NCBI GenBank assembly: GCA_965372355.1
Contig: CBDVBZ010000149.1
Location: 1-7,742 of the forward strand
Source: CBDVBZ01 sp965372355
GTDB taxonomy: Bacteria; Krumholzibacteriota; Krumholzibacteriia; WVZY01
Length of the DNA stretch: 7,742 nucleotides
Reading direction: 5' to 3'
Part shown: piece by piece, positions 1-6,494 of the stretch
Numbering within the stretch: the first letter of the stretch is position 1
Layout of the letters: the number at the start of each line of letters is the position of its first letter
Position numbers and translations under genes: made by a program
Notes under the pieces: model-generated
Told to the model about the DNA's origin: nothing
The model's input: only the letters and a program-made list of their open reading frames with translations
Databases searched by the model: none

Positions 1-788
1 GCAAACCTTTCGTCTGGCTGCACCTGCTAAAGCCCCACTGGCCTTACAGTCCCCCCCCGCGCTACATGGAGGGAGTAACAGGCGACTATGGCCAGGCACC
101 CGTGCGCGAGCGCTACGATGGAGAGGTGCGCGCTACCGACGATCTGATCGGTCGCGTTCTCGAAGCAATCGATGAGTCCGTCGGATTGAAAGGATCCCTG
201 GTCATCTTTACATCGGATCACGGCGAGGAATTCGGCGAGCACGGCGGCTATGAACACGGCCACAGCCTGCACCACGAGGTCGTTCATGTGCCGCTGGTGA
301 TCGCATCCCCGGGTCTGCCCAACGCGCTGAAGATCAACGACTACGTGAGGCTCATCGATATCCTGCCGACGGTACTCGAGATGATCGGCGTAGACCCATT
401 GACACAAGAAGGACTCCAGGGAAGCAGTCTTGTCCCACTCATGACGAGAGATGTCGCCGGCGGGTCTCTGGCTCCGCGTATCGTGTTCTGTGAAGCGATG
501 CTCTACGGCGGCACCAAACGCAGCATTTTGGTAAACGAGTACAAGCTGATCTATGAGATTGACGGCGGGAAGAGATATCGCTTGTTCAACACGTCCGCCG
601 ATCCGCTCGAGCTGTCTGATGTCAGTCGACATCTTCAGCTGAGGGCCAGCGATATGATGCTCATATTGGATGAATTCCACACACGGCTTCTCGAGGACAC
701 CGGTATTGCGGACACACCGGCCCGCCGTGAAGAGGACGAGCGCGTGCTCCGTTCGCTAAAGGCACTCGGCTACATAAGCGGCGACTAA
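1..788 (+). CDS. Sulfatase / alkaline phosphatase-superfamily hydrolase, C-terminal part (5' end outside window)
   Basis: The reading frame is open from base 3, giving 261 visible residues ending at TAA 786-788. An ATG at 66 is internal, because the codons before it already encode conserved sulfatase sequence (VWLHLLKPHWPYSPPPRY, with the PHWPY histidine typical of the active site). The TSDHGEEFGEHG stretch (about residues 70-81 of the fragment) contains the Asp-His pair that binds the divalent metal in this superfamily. It is followed by the family-typical HSLHHEVVHVPLVI. The C-terminus (RVLRSLKALGYISGD) is also typical of bacterial family members. The catalytic formylglycine motif (C/S-x-P-x-R) would lie upstream of the window, so sulfatase versus phosphotransferase or phosphoethanolamine-transferase activity cannot be settled here. 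No TPR extension is present; the TPRs are in the next gene, 9 bases downstream. A run of eight C residues at 51-58 is read in frame. The superfamily assignment is firm; the substrate is unknown. Confidence 0.9.
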   Translation, partial: KPFVWLHLLKPHWPYSPPPRYMEGVTGDYGQAPVRERYDGEVRATDDLIGRVLEAIDESVGLKGSLVIFTSDHGEEFGEHGGYEHGHSLHHEVVHVPLVIASPGLPNALKINDYVRLIDILPTVLEMIGVDPLTQEGLQGSSLVPLMTRDVAGGSLAPRIVFCEAMLYGGTKRSILVNEYKLIYEIDGGKRYRLFNTSADPLELSDVSRHLQLRASDMMLILDEFHTRLLEDTGIADTPARREEDERVLRSLKALGYISGD

Positions 789-797
789 TACAATCCA

Positions 798-2909
798 GTG
801 ATGAATACTCCCCCCACTTCAATGCCAGGCTCCGATCGGGTCTTTCTCTGGTCGATTCTCGTCATCGTGGGTCTGACCGTTCTCTTGCACATTGCCGGGG
901 CCATCGCCCTGACGCACTCGTTGTGGGGGGGACACCTCTATGCCTTCTTTCAGCGAGCGGTGCTCGTTGTGGCCACAGCACTGCTGGTTGGCCTCTGCAC
1001 GGTCATTTCGTACAAGCAGCGATCGATCGTCGCCTGGCAGCCGGCGGCGGCGGGCGCACCCGTCACGCGGGCCGTCTTCGCGTTGGCCCTTTTGGCGATC
1101 GCGGTCGGGCTCTGGGTTTTCCGGAGTGGCAACACATACCTCGGCGATGGAACGGTTCTCATAAACAGCATCGCCGATGGTCAGACGTTTCATCCACGTG
1201 AGCCCCTGACGATGATCGTCCAGCAGTTCCTCTACCGGATCACAGGTCCTCTGTTCGACTACGGCGAGGCCGATCGCGTGGCGTGGGACGCCATAGCGTT
1301 GGGAAGCGTCGTCGCGGGAGTGTTGTTCGCCGTTGTTGCTCTGATGCTATCGCGCGAGCTAATCCGTCTGCGCCCTCGCGAATCGGAGGATCCGCGCACC
1401 GCGTTGGCCATCGTCGTTGCGTTGATCCTCTGCTCCCAAGGCTACGTCCAACTCTTTTTCGGCTACATCGAGAATTACGCGTTCTACACCCTCGGGGTCG
1501 CCGCGTATCTGTGGCTCTCGCTTCGTTTCGTACGCGGCCACGGGCCGCTGCTTCTCCCCGTGGTAATGCTGCTCGTCTGTATCGCCTTTCACATCGCCGC
1601 AGTCATACTCATCCCGTCGTTTGCCGTCTTGTGTGTCTGGGCACTGGCCACGAGTACGAAGCGGCGCGGCGCGGTCCGCGATTTGCTGATCGCGTGTGGC
1701 CTTTTTGTCGGTCTTCACTACGCGCTCTCCGCGTGGCAAGATGACTACAGTTTTGCCAGGACGCTCCTCGAGGCAATCGGCCTCGCCGTAACGCGGCAGC
1801 AGGAACGTGTGTCGATGTTCTCGAGCACCCACCTGCGCGATTTCTTGAACGAGCAGTTTCTGATCGGGCCACTCGGGATACTTCTGTTCCTGGCGGCGGC
1901 CATCACCGTGCTGGTGAAAAAGCGTTTGCGCGGGGTGACGCGTATTTTTCTCGTTGTTGCCGCGTTGGGGTATCTCGCCGCCGGCTGGCTGGCCGGCGAC
2001 TCGAATCTTGGCTATGCGCGAGACTGGGATGTGTGGGCACCTGGGGGGCTGGTACTGACCGCCGTGGGTCTCGGTCTGTTCCTGTCCCTGGGCAACGGGC
2101 TTCGCTTCGCAAGACCGGCACTCTTCTGTGCGCTTCTCGTCTCCATCTATCACACGGTGCCGTGGGTTGCCGTCAACGCATCGGCTGGGCGGGGTCTCGC
2201 CAGACTCAAGACCCTTCCGCTCGGTCTCGGTCGAACCGAGGTACTCGTATCCCAGTGGTATCGGAGCCACGGTCTGGAGGGCGAGCGTTACGAGTGGCTG
2301 GAAAAAGCCGTGGCCGTGAACCCGGCGAACAACAACGCTCACTATTTGCTTGGGATCTATCATTCAGAGCGCGGCGACGTGCACGCGGCCGCCGATTCGT
2401 TCAGACGAGCGGCGCAGCTGCGGCGCGACAAGGTGTTGTTCAGGCAAAGACTGGCGGATGCGCTGATCGCAATCGGACGGGATGAAGAGGCGATTGCGCA
2501 TCTCGAATTCGAGCTCGAACGCGACCCCGGCAACGTGGCCCGGTGGACGCTGTACGGCGAGACCCTCCGCAAGGCAGGCCGGCTGGAGCAAGCAAACGGG
2601 GTCTTCCAGACACTGATTCACGCGTACAGCGATACGCTCGCAGATGACCCGACGAACTACCAGGCAAACCTCGCCTGCGGTTGGCTGCTCTACAACCTGG
2701 GACAATTCGAGGAATCACTGTCCTTCCTCGCAGTGGCAATCGAGGTCAGACCGGACTCCGATGCGGCGCATTGCCTGATGGGGTACTCGCTGAACCAGCT
2801 CGGGCGCCCCGCGGAGGCGTCCGGGTACTTCAGACGCTGCCTCGAGATCGGCCCGGATCGCCCCGATCGAGCGGATATCGAATCATGGCTGACCGAGCCG
2901 GACGAGTGA
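798..2909 (+). CDS. Polytopic membrane protein with C-terminal TPR domain, probable GT-C-type glycosyltransferase
   Basis: The product is 703 aa from GTG 798, or 702 aa from ATG 801, which follows directly; neither has a clear Shine-Dalgarno. It lies 9 bases after the sulfatase stop, so translational coupling is likely. By eye there are about 13 hydrophobic segments between residues 15 and 457. Basic loops (KQR ~73-75, RLRPR ~190-194, TKRR ~287-290, KKRLR ~374-378) fit an N-in topology and put the C-terminal domain outside the cytoplasm. The predicted outer loops hold the polar motifs YLGDG (D117), REP (E135), FGYIENY (E225) and RDWD (D409, D411), which resemble acidic loop residues of GT-C lipid-linked-sugar transferases. 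Residues ~497-690 form about five TPR-like units (for example AHYLLGIYHSERGDVHAAAD and AHCLMGYSLNQLGRPAEA). Membrane location and TPRs are clear. Glycosyltransferase activity is inferred; an assembly or scaffold role remains possible. Confidence 0.85.
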   Translation: MMNTPPTSMPGSDRVFLWSILVIVGLTVLLHIAGAIALTHSLWGGHLYAFFQRAVLVVATALLVGLCTVISYKQRSIVAWQPAAAGAPVTRAVFALALLAIAVGLWVFRSGNTYLGDGTVLINSIADGQTFHPREPLTMIVQQFLYRITGPLFDYGEADRVAWDAIALGSVVAGVLFAVVALMLSRELIRLRPRESEDPRTALAIVVALILCSQGYVQLFFGYIENYAFYTLGVAAYLWLSLRFVRGHGPLLLPVVMLLVCIAFHIAAVILIPSFAVLCVWALATSTKRRGAVRDLLIACGLFVGLHYALSAWQDDYSFARTLLEAIGLAVTRQQERVSMFSSTHLRDFLNEQFLIGPLGILLFLAAAITVLVKKRLRGVTRIFLVVAALGYLAAGWLAGDSNLGYARDWDVWAPGGLVLTAVGLGLFLSLGNGLRFARPALFCALLVSIYHTVPWVAVNASAGRGLARLKTLPLGLGRTEVLVSQWYRSHGLEGERYEWLEKAVAVNPANNNAHYLLGIYHSERGDVHAAADSFRRAAQLRRDKVLFRQRLADALIAIGRDEEAIAHLEFELERDPGNVARWTLYGETLRKAGRLEQANGVFQTLIHAYSDTLADDPTNYQANLACGWLLYNLGQFEESLSFLAVAIEVRPDSDAAHCLMGYSLNQLGRPAEASGYFRRCLEIGPDRPDRADIESWLTEPDE

Positions 2910-2943
2910 TTGCCGCGGCAAAACCGCATACCGTACAATAGGT

Positions 2944-2949
2944 TATAAT
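2944..2949 (+). promoter_or_regulatory. Perfect TATAAT -10-like hexamer without a convincing -35
   Basis: A TATAAT hexamer lies in an AT-rich patch 35 bases after the stop of the membrane protein gene. At the expected 16-18 base distance upstream the sequence is AAACC-like, so there is no -35 match, and there is no TGn extension. It could be a second start for the kinase gene or a chance match. Confidence 0.25.
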
Positions 2950-2959
2950 TCTGACCCTC

Positions 2960-2988
2960 TTGACAAATCATCCCACAGATGATACAGC
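2960..2988 (+). promoter_or_regulatory. Candidate sigma70-type promoter for the kinase gene
   Basis: A perfect TTGACA (2960-2965) is followed after 17 bases by TACAGC (2983-2988), which matches only 3 of 6 positions of the -10 consensus. It sits about 100 bases before the kinase start at 3086, in the only sizeable gap upstream of that gene. If the host is an FCB-group bacterium its promoter consensus may differ, which lowers confidence. Confidence 0.35.
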
Positions 2989-3000
2989 TTGGTTGTGGGA
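2971..3000. repeat. Inverted repeat TCCCACA-N16-TGTGGGA over the candidate promoter
   Basis: Perfect 7-base arms lie at 2971-2977 and 2994-3000, separated by 16 bases. The arms flank the possible -10 element at 2983-2988. That position would suit a dimeric repressor or activator site; alternatively it could form a hairpin in the leader RNA. There is no T tract afterwards, so it is not an obvious intrinsic terminator. Confidence 0.4.
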
Positions 3001-3085
3001 GGGTGTGCCGCACGGTCACCCGTACCGGTGCTTGGTCCTTCTGCAATGTGTTGTTCTTCGGCGTCTCTCTTCGGGTCGGAACTCA

Positions 3086-5236
3086 ATGATCGGCCGGACG
3101 GTACTCCATTACAAGATTCGCGAAAAGCTCGGCGAGGGCGGCATGGGTGTCGTGTACAAAGCCGAGGACAACAGGCTCAGAAGAGCCGTCGCACTGAAAT
3201 TCATCCAGCCGAATCTCTTCGATGATCCCAGTGGCAGAGCCCGCTTTCTACACGAGGCACAGGCCGCCGCCGCACTCGACCACCCCAACATCTGCACGAT
3301 CTACGAAATCGATGAGGTCGACAATCAGACGTTTATCTCGATGGCCCACATCGAGGGTGAAAGCCTCAAGCAGACGATTGCATCACGGCCTCTCGGTTTG
3401 GCCGAGGTGCTCGATATCGCGATTCAGATTGCGGACGGTTTGCAGGCCGCTCATGACAAAGGGGTCATACACCGCGATGTCAAGAGCGCCAACATCATGG
3501 TGACGCCCAGCGGACAGGTGAAGATCACCGACTTCGGGCTGGCAAAGGTGCCCGGTCACTCGAGAGTGACGAAGAGCGGAATGACATTGGGAACGATCGA
3601 CTATATGTCTCCCGAACAGGCCTGTGGGGAGCAAGTCGATCATCGCACGGATGTCTGGTCGTTCGGTGTCGTGCTCTACGAGATGGTCTCGGGCGAGCTG
3701 CCTTTCAGAGGTGAGATCGACCAGGCGATCGTCTATGCGATCCTCAACGAGCCCCTGCCCGCGATAACGGGTCTGGTAGCCGATCTTCCGCCAGAGCTCG
3801 AGAATGTGATCGGCAAAGCGCTCGCAAAAAACGTCGAAGATCGCTATGCGCGCGTGGCGGACATTGCGATCGATCTCCGCGAGTTCAGGAGAAAGTTCGA
3901 CCAGCGATCATCAGAGATTCGCGTGAAGACGCCACAGCTTTCCATCGCCGTGTTGCCCTTTGCCAATATGAGCGCCGATCCCGAACAGGAGTATTTCTGC
4001 GACGGGATGGCCGAGGATATCATCAATGATCTGTCGAATCTGGACGGGCTGCGTGTCGTATCCCGGACATCGGCGTTTGCGTTCAAGGGCATGCACCAGG
4101 ACATTCGCGAGATCGGGAGAAAGCTCCGTGTCCAGACGCTTCTCGAGGGCAGCGTGCGAAAAGCGGGCAACCAGCTCCGTATCACCGCCCAGTTGATAAA
4201 CGTTGCGGACGGCTACCATCTCTGGTCACACCGCTACGACCGCGAACTCGAGGACGTGTTTGCCATCCAGGACGAGATATCGCAGAGCATCGTCGAGGCC
4301 CTGAAGGTCAAGCTCACGCCCAGTGAGGAGCGGGCGATCGCAAAGACGGCCACCCAAGACGTCCAGGCATACGATCTCTATCTGCGTGGCCGCGAGCTCT
4401 TCTACCAGTGGCAACGATCGAGCCTCGAAGACGCCATCGATTTGTTTTCTCAGGCCATCGAGCGGGATCCCGACTACTCGCTGGCGTACGCCGGTACGGC
4501 GGACTGCTATTGCGTTTTGTTCACCGACTGCGGCAGAAAGAAGGAACACCTCGAAAAAGGGCTGCGGGCCAGTCAAAGAGCGCTCGAGCTCGACGCGGAC
4601 CTTGCCGAGGCTCACGCCGCCCACGGCTATGTGATTACCTGCCTGACCAAGGACTACGAGAAGGCGGAAGAAGAGTTCGAGGTGGCGATCAAGCTCAACG
4701 CAAAGCTCTTCGAGGCGTATTACTTCTACGCCCGGTGCTGCAGAGTCCAGGCGAAGATGGAGAAGTCAGCCCAGCTCCTCGAACAGGCGTGCCTCGTCAA
4801 GCCGGACGACTATCAGGCACGCATTTTTCTTGCGGAAGCCTACAAGGCCCTCCATCTGGAGGCAGGGGCAGAGGCGGCGTATCAACGCGCCCTGGAGAAT
4901 GTCGAGAAACACATCGAACAGCATCCCGATGACTCGCGTGCCTATCAACTGGGATCACTCGCCCTCCTCGAGCTCGGCGAGCGCGAGAAGGGGCTGGAAT
5001 GGGCCCGACGCGCTGCTTCACTGGACCCAACAAACCCCATGCTGCTCTACAATATGGCGTGTTTCTTTTCGATTGCCGGCGAGGCAGAGGATGCGATCGG
5101 CTATCTGCGCCGCGCCTTCGACGGGTTTGCGAGCGAAAGTGACGCGACGATGAAGGAATGGGCGAGTGCCGATCCCGATCTCGATTCCATCCGAAGCGAT
5201 CCCCGTTTCGACGAGATTCTCGCAAAGCTCGAATAG
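3086..5236 (+). CDS. Ser/Thr protein kinase with TolB-like domain and C-terminal TPRs
   Basis: The product is 716 aa from ATG 3086, chosen because MIGRTVLHYKIREKLGEGG is a typical kinase N-terminus. A TTG at 2960 would add 42 unrelated residues. The Shine-Dalgarno is weak (GGA at 3078-3080). The kinase domain spans ~9-270: glycine loop GEGGMG (16-21), VALK lysine K38, helix-C E57, HRDVKSAN (D131, K133, N136), DFG (149-151), SPE (175-177) and DVWSFGVVLYEM (189-200). All catalytic residues are present, so it should be active, and the HRD arginine suggests control by activation-loop phosphorylation (Ser/Thr at 159-170). Residues ~284-410 (SIAVLPFANMSADPEQEYFC onward, to LWSHRYDRELEDVFAIQDEI) match the TolB-like domain seen in CadC- and adenylate-cyclase-linked regulators. 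TPR units fill ~425-680. No transmembrane segment is visible, so it is probably a cytoplasmic signalling kinase whose TolB/TPR half recruits partners. Its substrate is unknown. Confidence 0.95.
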   Translation: MIGRTVLHYKIREKLGEGGMGVVYKAEDNRLRRAVALKFIQPNLFDDPSGRARFLHEAQAAAALDHPNICTIYEIDEVDNQTFISMAHIEGESLKQTIASRPLGLAEVLDIAIQIADGLQAAHDKGVIHRDVKSANIMVTPSGQVKITDFGLAKVPGHSRVTKSGMTLGTIDYMSPEQACGEQVDHRTDVWSFGVVLYEMVSGELPFRGEIDQAIVYAILNEPLPAITGLVADLPPELENVIGKALAKNVEDRYARVADIAIDLREFRRKFDQRSSEIRVKTPQLSIAVLPFANMSADPEQEYFCDGMAEDIINDLSNLDGLRVVSRTSAFAFKGMHQDIREIGRKLRVQTLLEGSVRKAGNQLRITAQLINVADGYHLWSHRYDRELEDVFAIQDEISQSIVEALKVKLTPSEERAIAKTATQDVQAYDLYLRGRELFYQWQRSSLEDAIDLFSQAIERDPDYSLAYAGTADCYCVLFTDCGRKKEHLEKGLRASQRALELDADLAEAHAAHGYVITCLTKDYEKAEEEFEVAIKLNAKLFEAYYFYARCCRVQAKMEKSAQLLEQACLVKPDDYQARIFLAEAYKALHLEAGAEAAYQRALENVEKHIEQHPDDSRAYQLGSLALLELGEREKGLEWARRAASLDPTNPMLLYNMACFFSIAGEAEDAIGYLRRAFDGFASESDATMKEWASADPDLDSIRSDPRFDEILAKLE

Positions 5237-5343
5237 CGCCTCCCCCCTCTTGAGCCAACCGAACTTTCTGCCCGGTCTTTCGTTGCCGGATCGGCCCGCC
5301 ATGGCATAGAAAATGCTACTGGCCAGTGGATCATAATCTGCAA

Positions 5344-5349
5344 AAGGAG
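5344..5349 (+). promoter_or_regulatory. Strong ribosome binding site AAGGAG deciding the GAF gene start
   Basis: AAGGAG lies 6 bases before ATG 5356. This fixes that ATG as the start rather than the in-frame GTG at 5326, which lacks such a site. The 119-base spacer 5237-5355 otherwise shows only weak promoter-like matches (TTGCCG at 5283, TAGAAA at 5307) and no clear terminator for the kinase gene. Confidence 0.8.
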
Positions 5350-5355
5350 CTGACT

Positions 5356-6282
5356 ATGTCAACGACGCCGTCCAACCCGGGCAGTGCCGTCATGAATGCG
5401 ACCCAACCTTCGGCCACCAAAGGAGTGGGAGATCTCAAACGCCAGGAGTCGCACTACTGGTATCTCCTTGGCGCAATATGCATTGTGACAACCACGGGGC
5501 TTACTTTCGCAATATCGCCCCTGCTCGGAGAGCGTGTCGCCGAAGTGTGGCCCTGGGCAAACACGCACGTCGTACTCATTTCGCTCCTTCCGCTGTCCAT
5601 GGCCTTGCTGGTCGGATATCTCACGATACAGAAACAGAAAACGCGGGATATGCGTCAGAAGGTCGAGCACATGGCGAGAGACGCGTCGCAGCGAGCGCGC
5701 CAGAATTCGGCCCGCCTTCGGGCACTTCTGAACGTGAGCCGGATGATGGGCTCGGTGACCAATCTGGAAAGCGTCTTCAACTCGGTCACAAATACGTGTC
5801 TGGAGGTCTTTGACTGCCAGCAGGCATCGCTCATGATGGTCAACGTCAACGAAGAGACACGCGAGCTCGAGACGCGCGCTGCCACCGGCCACGCCAACGA
5901 GAGTGCGGTCCGAACGTCTACCGTAAAGATCGGCGAGGGCATCGCGGGCTGGGTCGCCGAGCAGAGAAGACCAATCATTCTCACCAACGAAACCAACCTC
6001 AGTCAGTACCCCAACTTGAAGCTCAAGGACAAATCGATATCCGCGGCTATGGTCGTACCGATTCTCCTGAGGGATGAGCTGGTCGGGGTGTTGAATATCA
6101 GCAGTCAGTCACCCACGACGAAGTACAGCCAGGAAGACCTGCAGGCGCTCCAGGTATTTGCGGAGAGCGCCGGCACGTGCATTCGCCATACCGAGCACGT
6201 CGAGTGGATGAGAAAAACCATCCAAGATCAGGCTTCGCGAGCTGCCAGACAACAAACAACCGAGGCAACCACTCGCGGTTGA
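5356..6282 (+). CDS. Membrane-anchored GAF-domain sensor protein without an output domain
   Basis: The product is 308 aa, with its start set by AAGGAG 6 bases upstream. The N-terminal ~33 residues are polar. Two hydrophobic helices follow (~35-55 and ~70-91) around a short loop (LLGERVAEVWPWANTH), so the protein is probably anchored in the inner membrane by a hairpin with both ends cytoplasmic. Residues ~93-125 are charged and helical (KQKTRDMRQKVEHMARDASQ), a likely coiled-coil linker. A GAF domain covers ~133-278, with the characteristic KIGEGIAGWVAEQRRPIIL and AMVVPILLRDELVGVLNISS segments. GAF domains bind small ligands or mediate dimerisation; the ligand cannot be read here. After the GAF domain only ~30 polar residues remain, with no histidine kinase, GGDEF or other effector, so it must signal through a partner or act as a regulatory subunit. 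The upstream kinase is a candidate by position only. Confidence 0.92.
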   Translation: MSTTPSNPGSAVMNATQPSATKGVGDLKRQESHYWYLLGAICIVTTTGLTFAISPLLGERVAEVWPWANTHVVLISLLPLSMALLVGYLTIQKQKTRDMRQKVEHMARDASQRARQNSARLRALLNVSRMMGSVTNLESVFNSVTNTCLEVFDCQQASLMMVNVNEETRELETRAATGHANESAVRTSTVKIGEGIAGWVAEQRRPIILTNETNLSQYPNLKLKDKSISAAMVVPILLRDELVGVLNISSQSPTTKYSQEDLQALQVFAESAGTCIRHTEHVEWMRKTIQDQASRAARQQTTEATTRG

Positions 6283-6327
6283 GCGCCCCGGCCGAATCTC
6301 GAGACCCAATACCCGCTCCGAAGTGCC

Positions 6328-6462
6328 TTCCCGATTGAGCCTGTCCTGGAAAGGCTGCGTCCCCCAACGACGTCTACGTGTCCCGGAAGGGCTCTGATTG
6401 GGCGGGAATTGAGCCGCATCCCCCACGACGTCTACCTGTCCCGGAAGGGCTCCAATCGGGAA
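6328..6462. repeat. Outer and inner inverted arms around the tandem repeat
   Basis: TTCCCGATTGAGCC at 6328-6341 is nearly the reverse complement of GGCTCCAATCGGGAA at 6448-6462, with one bulged base. The same half-arm ATTGAGCC recurs at 6408-6415, where it can pair with GGCTCCAAT at 6448-6456 or with the GGCTC at 6390-6394. The block can therefore fold in several alternative ways. Confidence 0.6.
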
Positions 6463-6463
6463 A
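6354..6463. repeat. Degenerate ~59-bp tandem repeat, two copies
   Basis: Two adjacent units share a 45-46 bp core at 6357-6402 and 6416-6460, with about 40 of 46 positions identical and a one-base gap. Both cores contain CGACGTCTAC and GTCCCGGAAGGGCTC. A third, partial copy of the inner segment (CCTGTCCTGGAAAGGCT) lies at 6340-6356. The block sits in the spacer between convergent genes and shows no convincing coding potential. Confidence 0.7.
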
Positions 6464-6494
6464 CGTAACGCGGCCGCAAGGCCAGCGTTACGTT
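6462..6494 (-). terminator. Hairpin at convergent gene junction, possible bidirectional terminator
   Basis: AACGTAACGC-GGCC (6462-6475) pairs with GGCC-A-GCGTTACGTT (6480-6494). This gives a 14-bp stem with one bulged A and a four-base GCAA loop. The right arm reaches the last base of the minus-strand TGA stop (6494-6496), exactly where a terminator for that gene would be expected. Neither strand has a real T tract after it (only TTT on the minus strand), so efficiency as an intrinsic terminator is uncertain; an RNA 3'-end stabiliser is an alternative. Confidence 0.6.

Noticed and set aside
27..680. 217-codon open frame on the minus strand opposite the sulfatase
   Set aside because: The plus strand encodes conserved sulfatase motifs throughout; the antisense product has no domain and no ribosome binding site I can see.
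1359..2363. 334-codon open frame on the minus strand inside the membrane protein gene
   Set aside because: Its product is rich in Arg, Gln and Glu with no recognisable domain, and it lies opposite a well-supported gene. It is a shadow of GC-rich codon use.
2960..3085. TTG start giving a 42-residue N-terminal extension of the kinase
   Set aside because: The extension looks non-conserved, TTG coincides with a TTGACA promoter-like element, and ATG 3086 begins the typical kinase N-terminus.
5298..5305. GCCATGGC palindrome in the spacer before the GAF gene
   Set aside because: A perfect but short 8-base palindrome that does not extend; such sites are expected by chance in GC-rich DNA.
5327..5342. 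Sigma54-like TGG-N10-TGC match before the GAF gene
   Set aside because: The implied transcription start would fall at or after the ribosome binding site, and half of the consensus is missing.
5326..5355. GTG start for the GAF protein ten codons upstream
   Set aside because: A strong AAGGAG lies 6 bases before ATG 5356, and the upstream GTG has no comparable site.
6098..6426. Small minus-strand frames across the end of the GAF gene and the repeat block
   Set aside because: Their sequence comes from the repeats and from antisense of the GAF gene; low complexity and no start signal.
6357..6460. CRISPR array
   Set aside because: There are only two to three imperfect copies with uneven spacing (37 and 58 bases), no uniform spacers and no cas genes.
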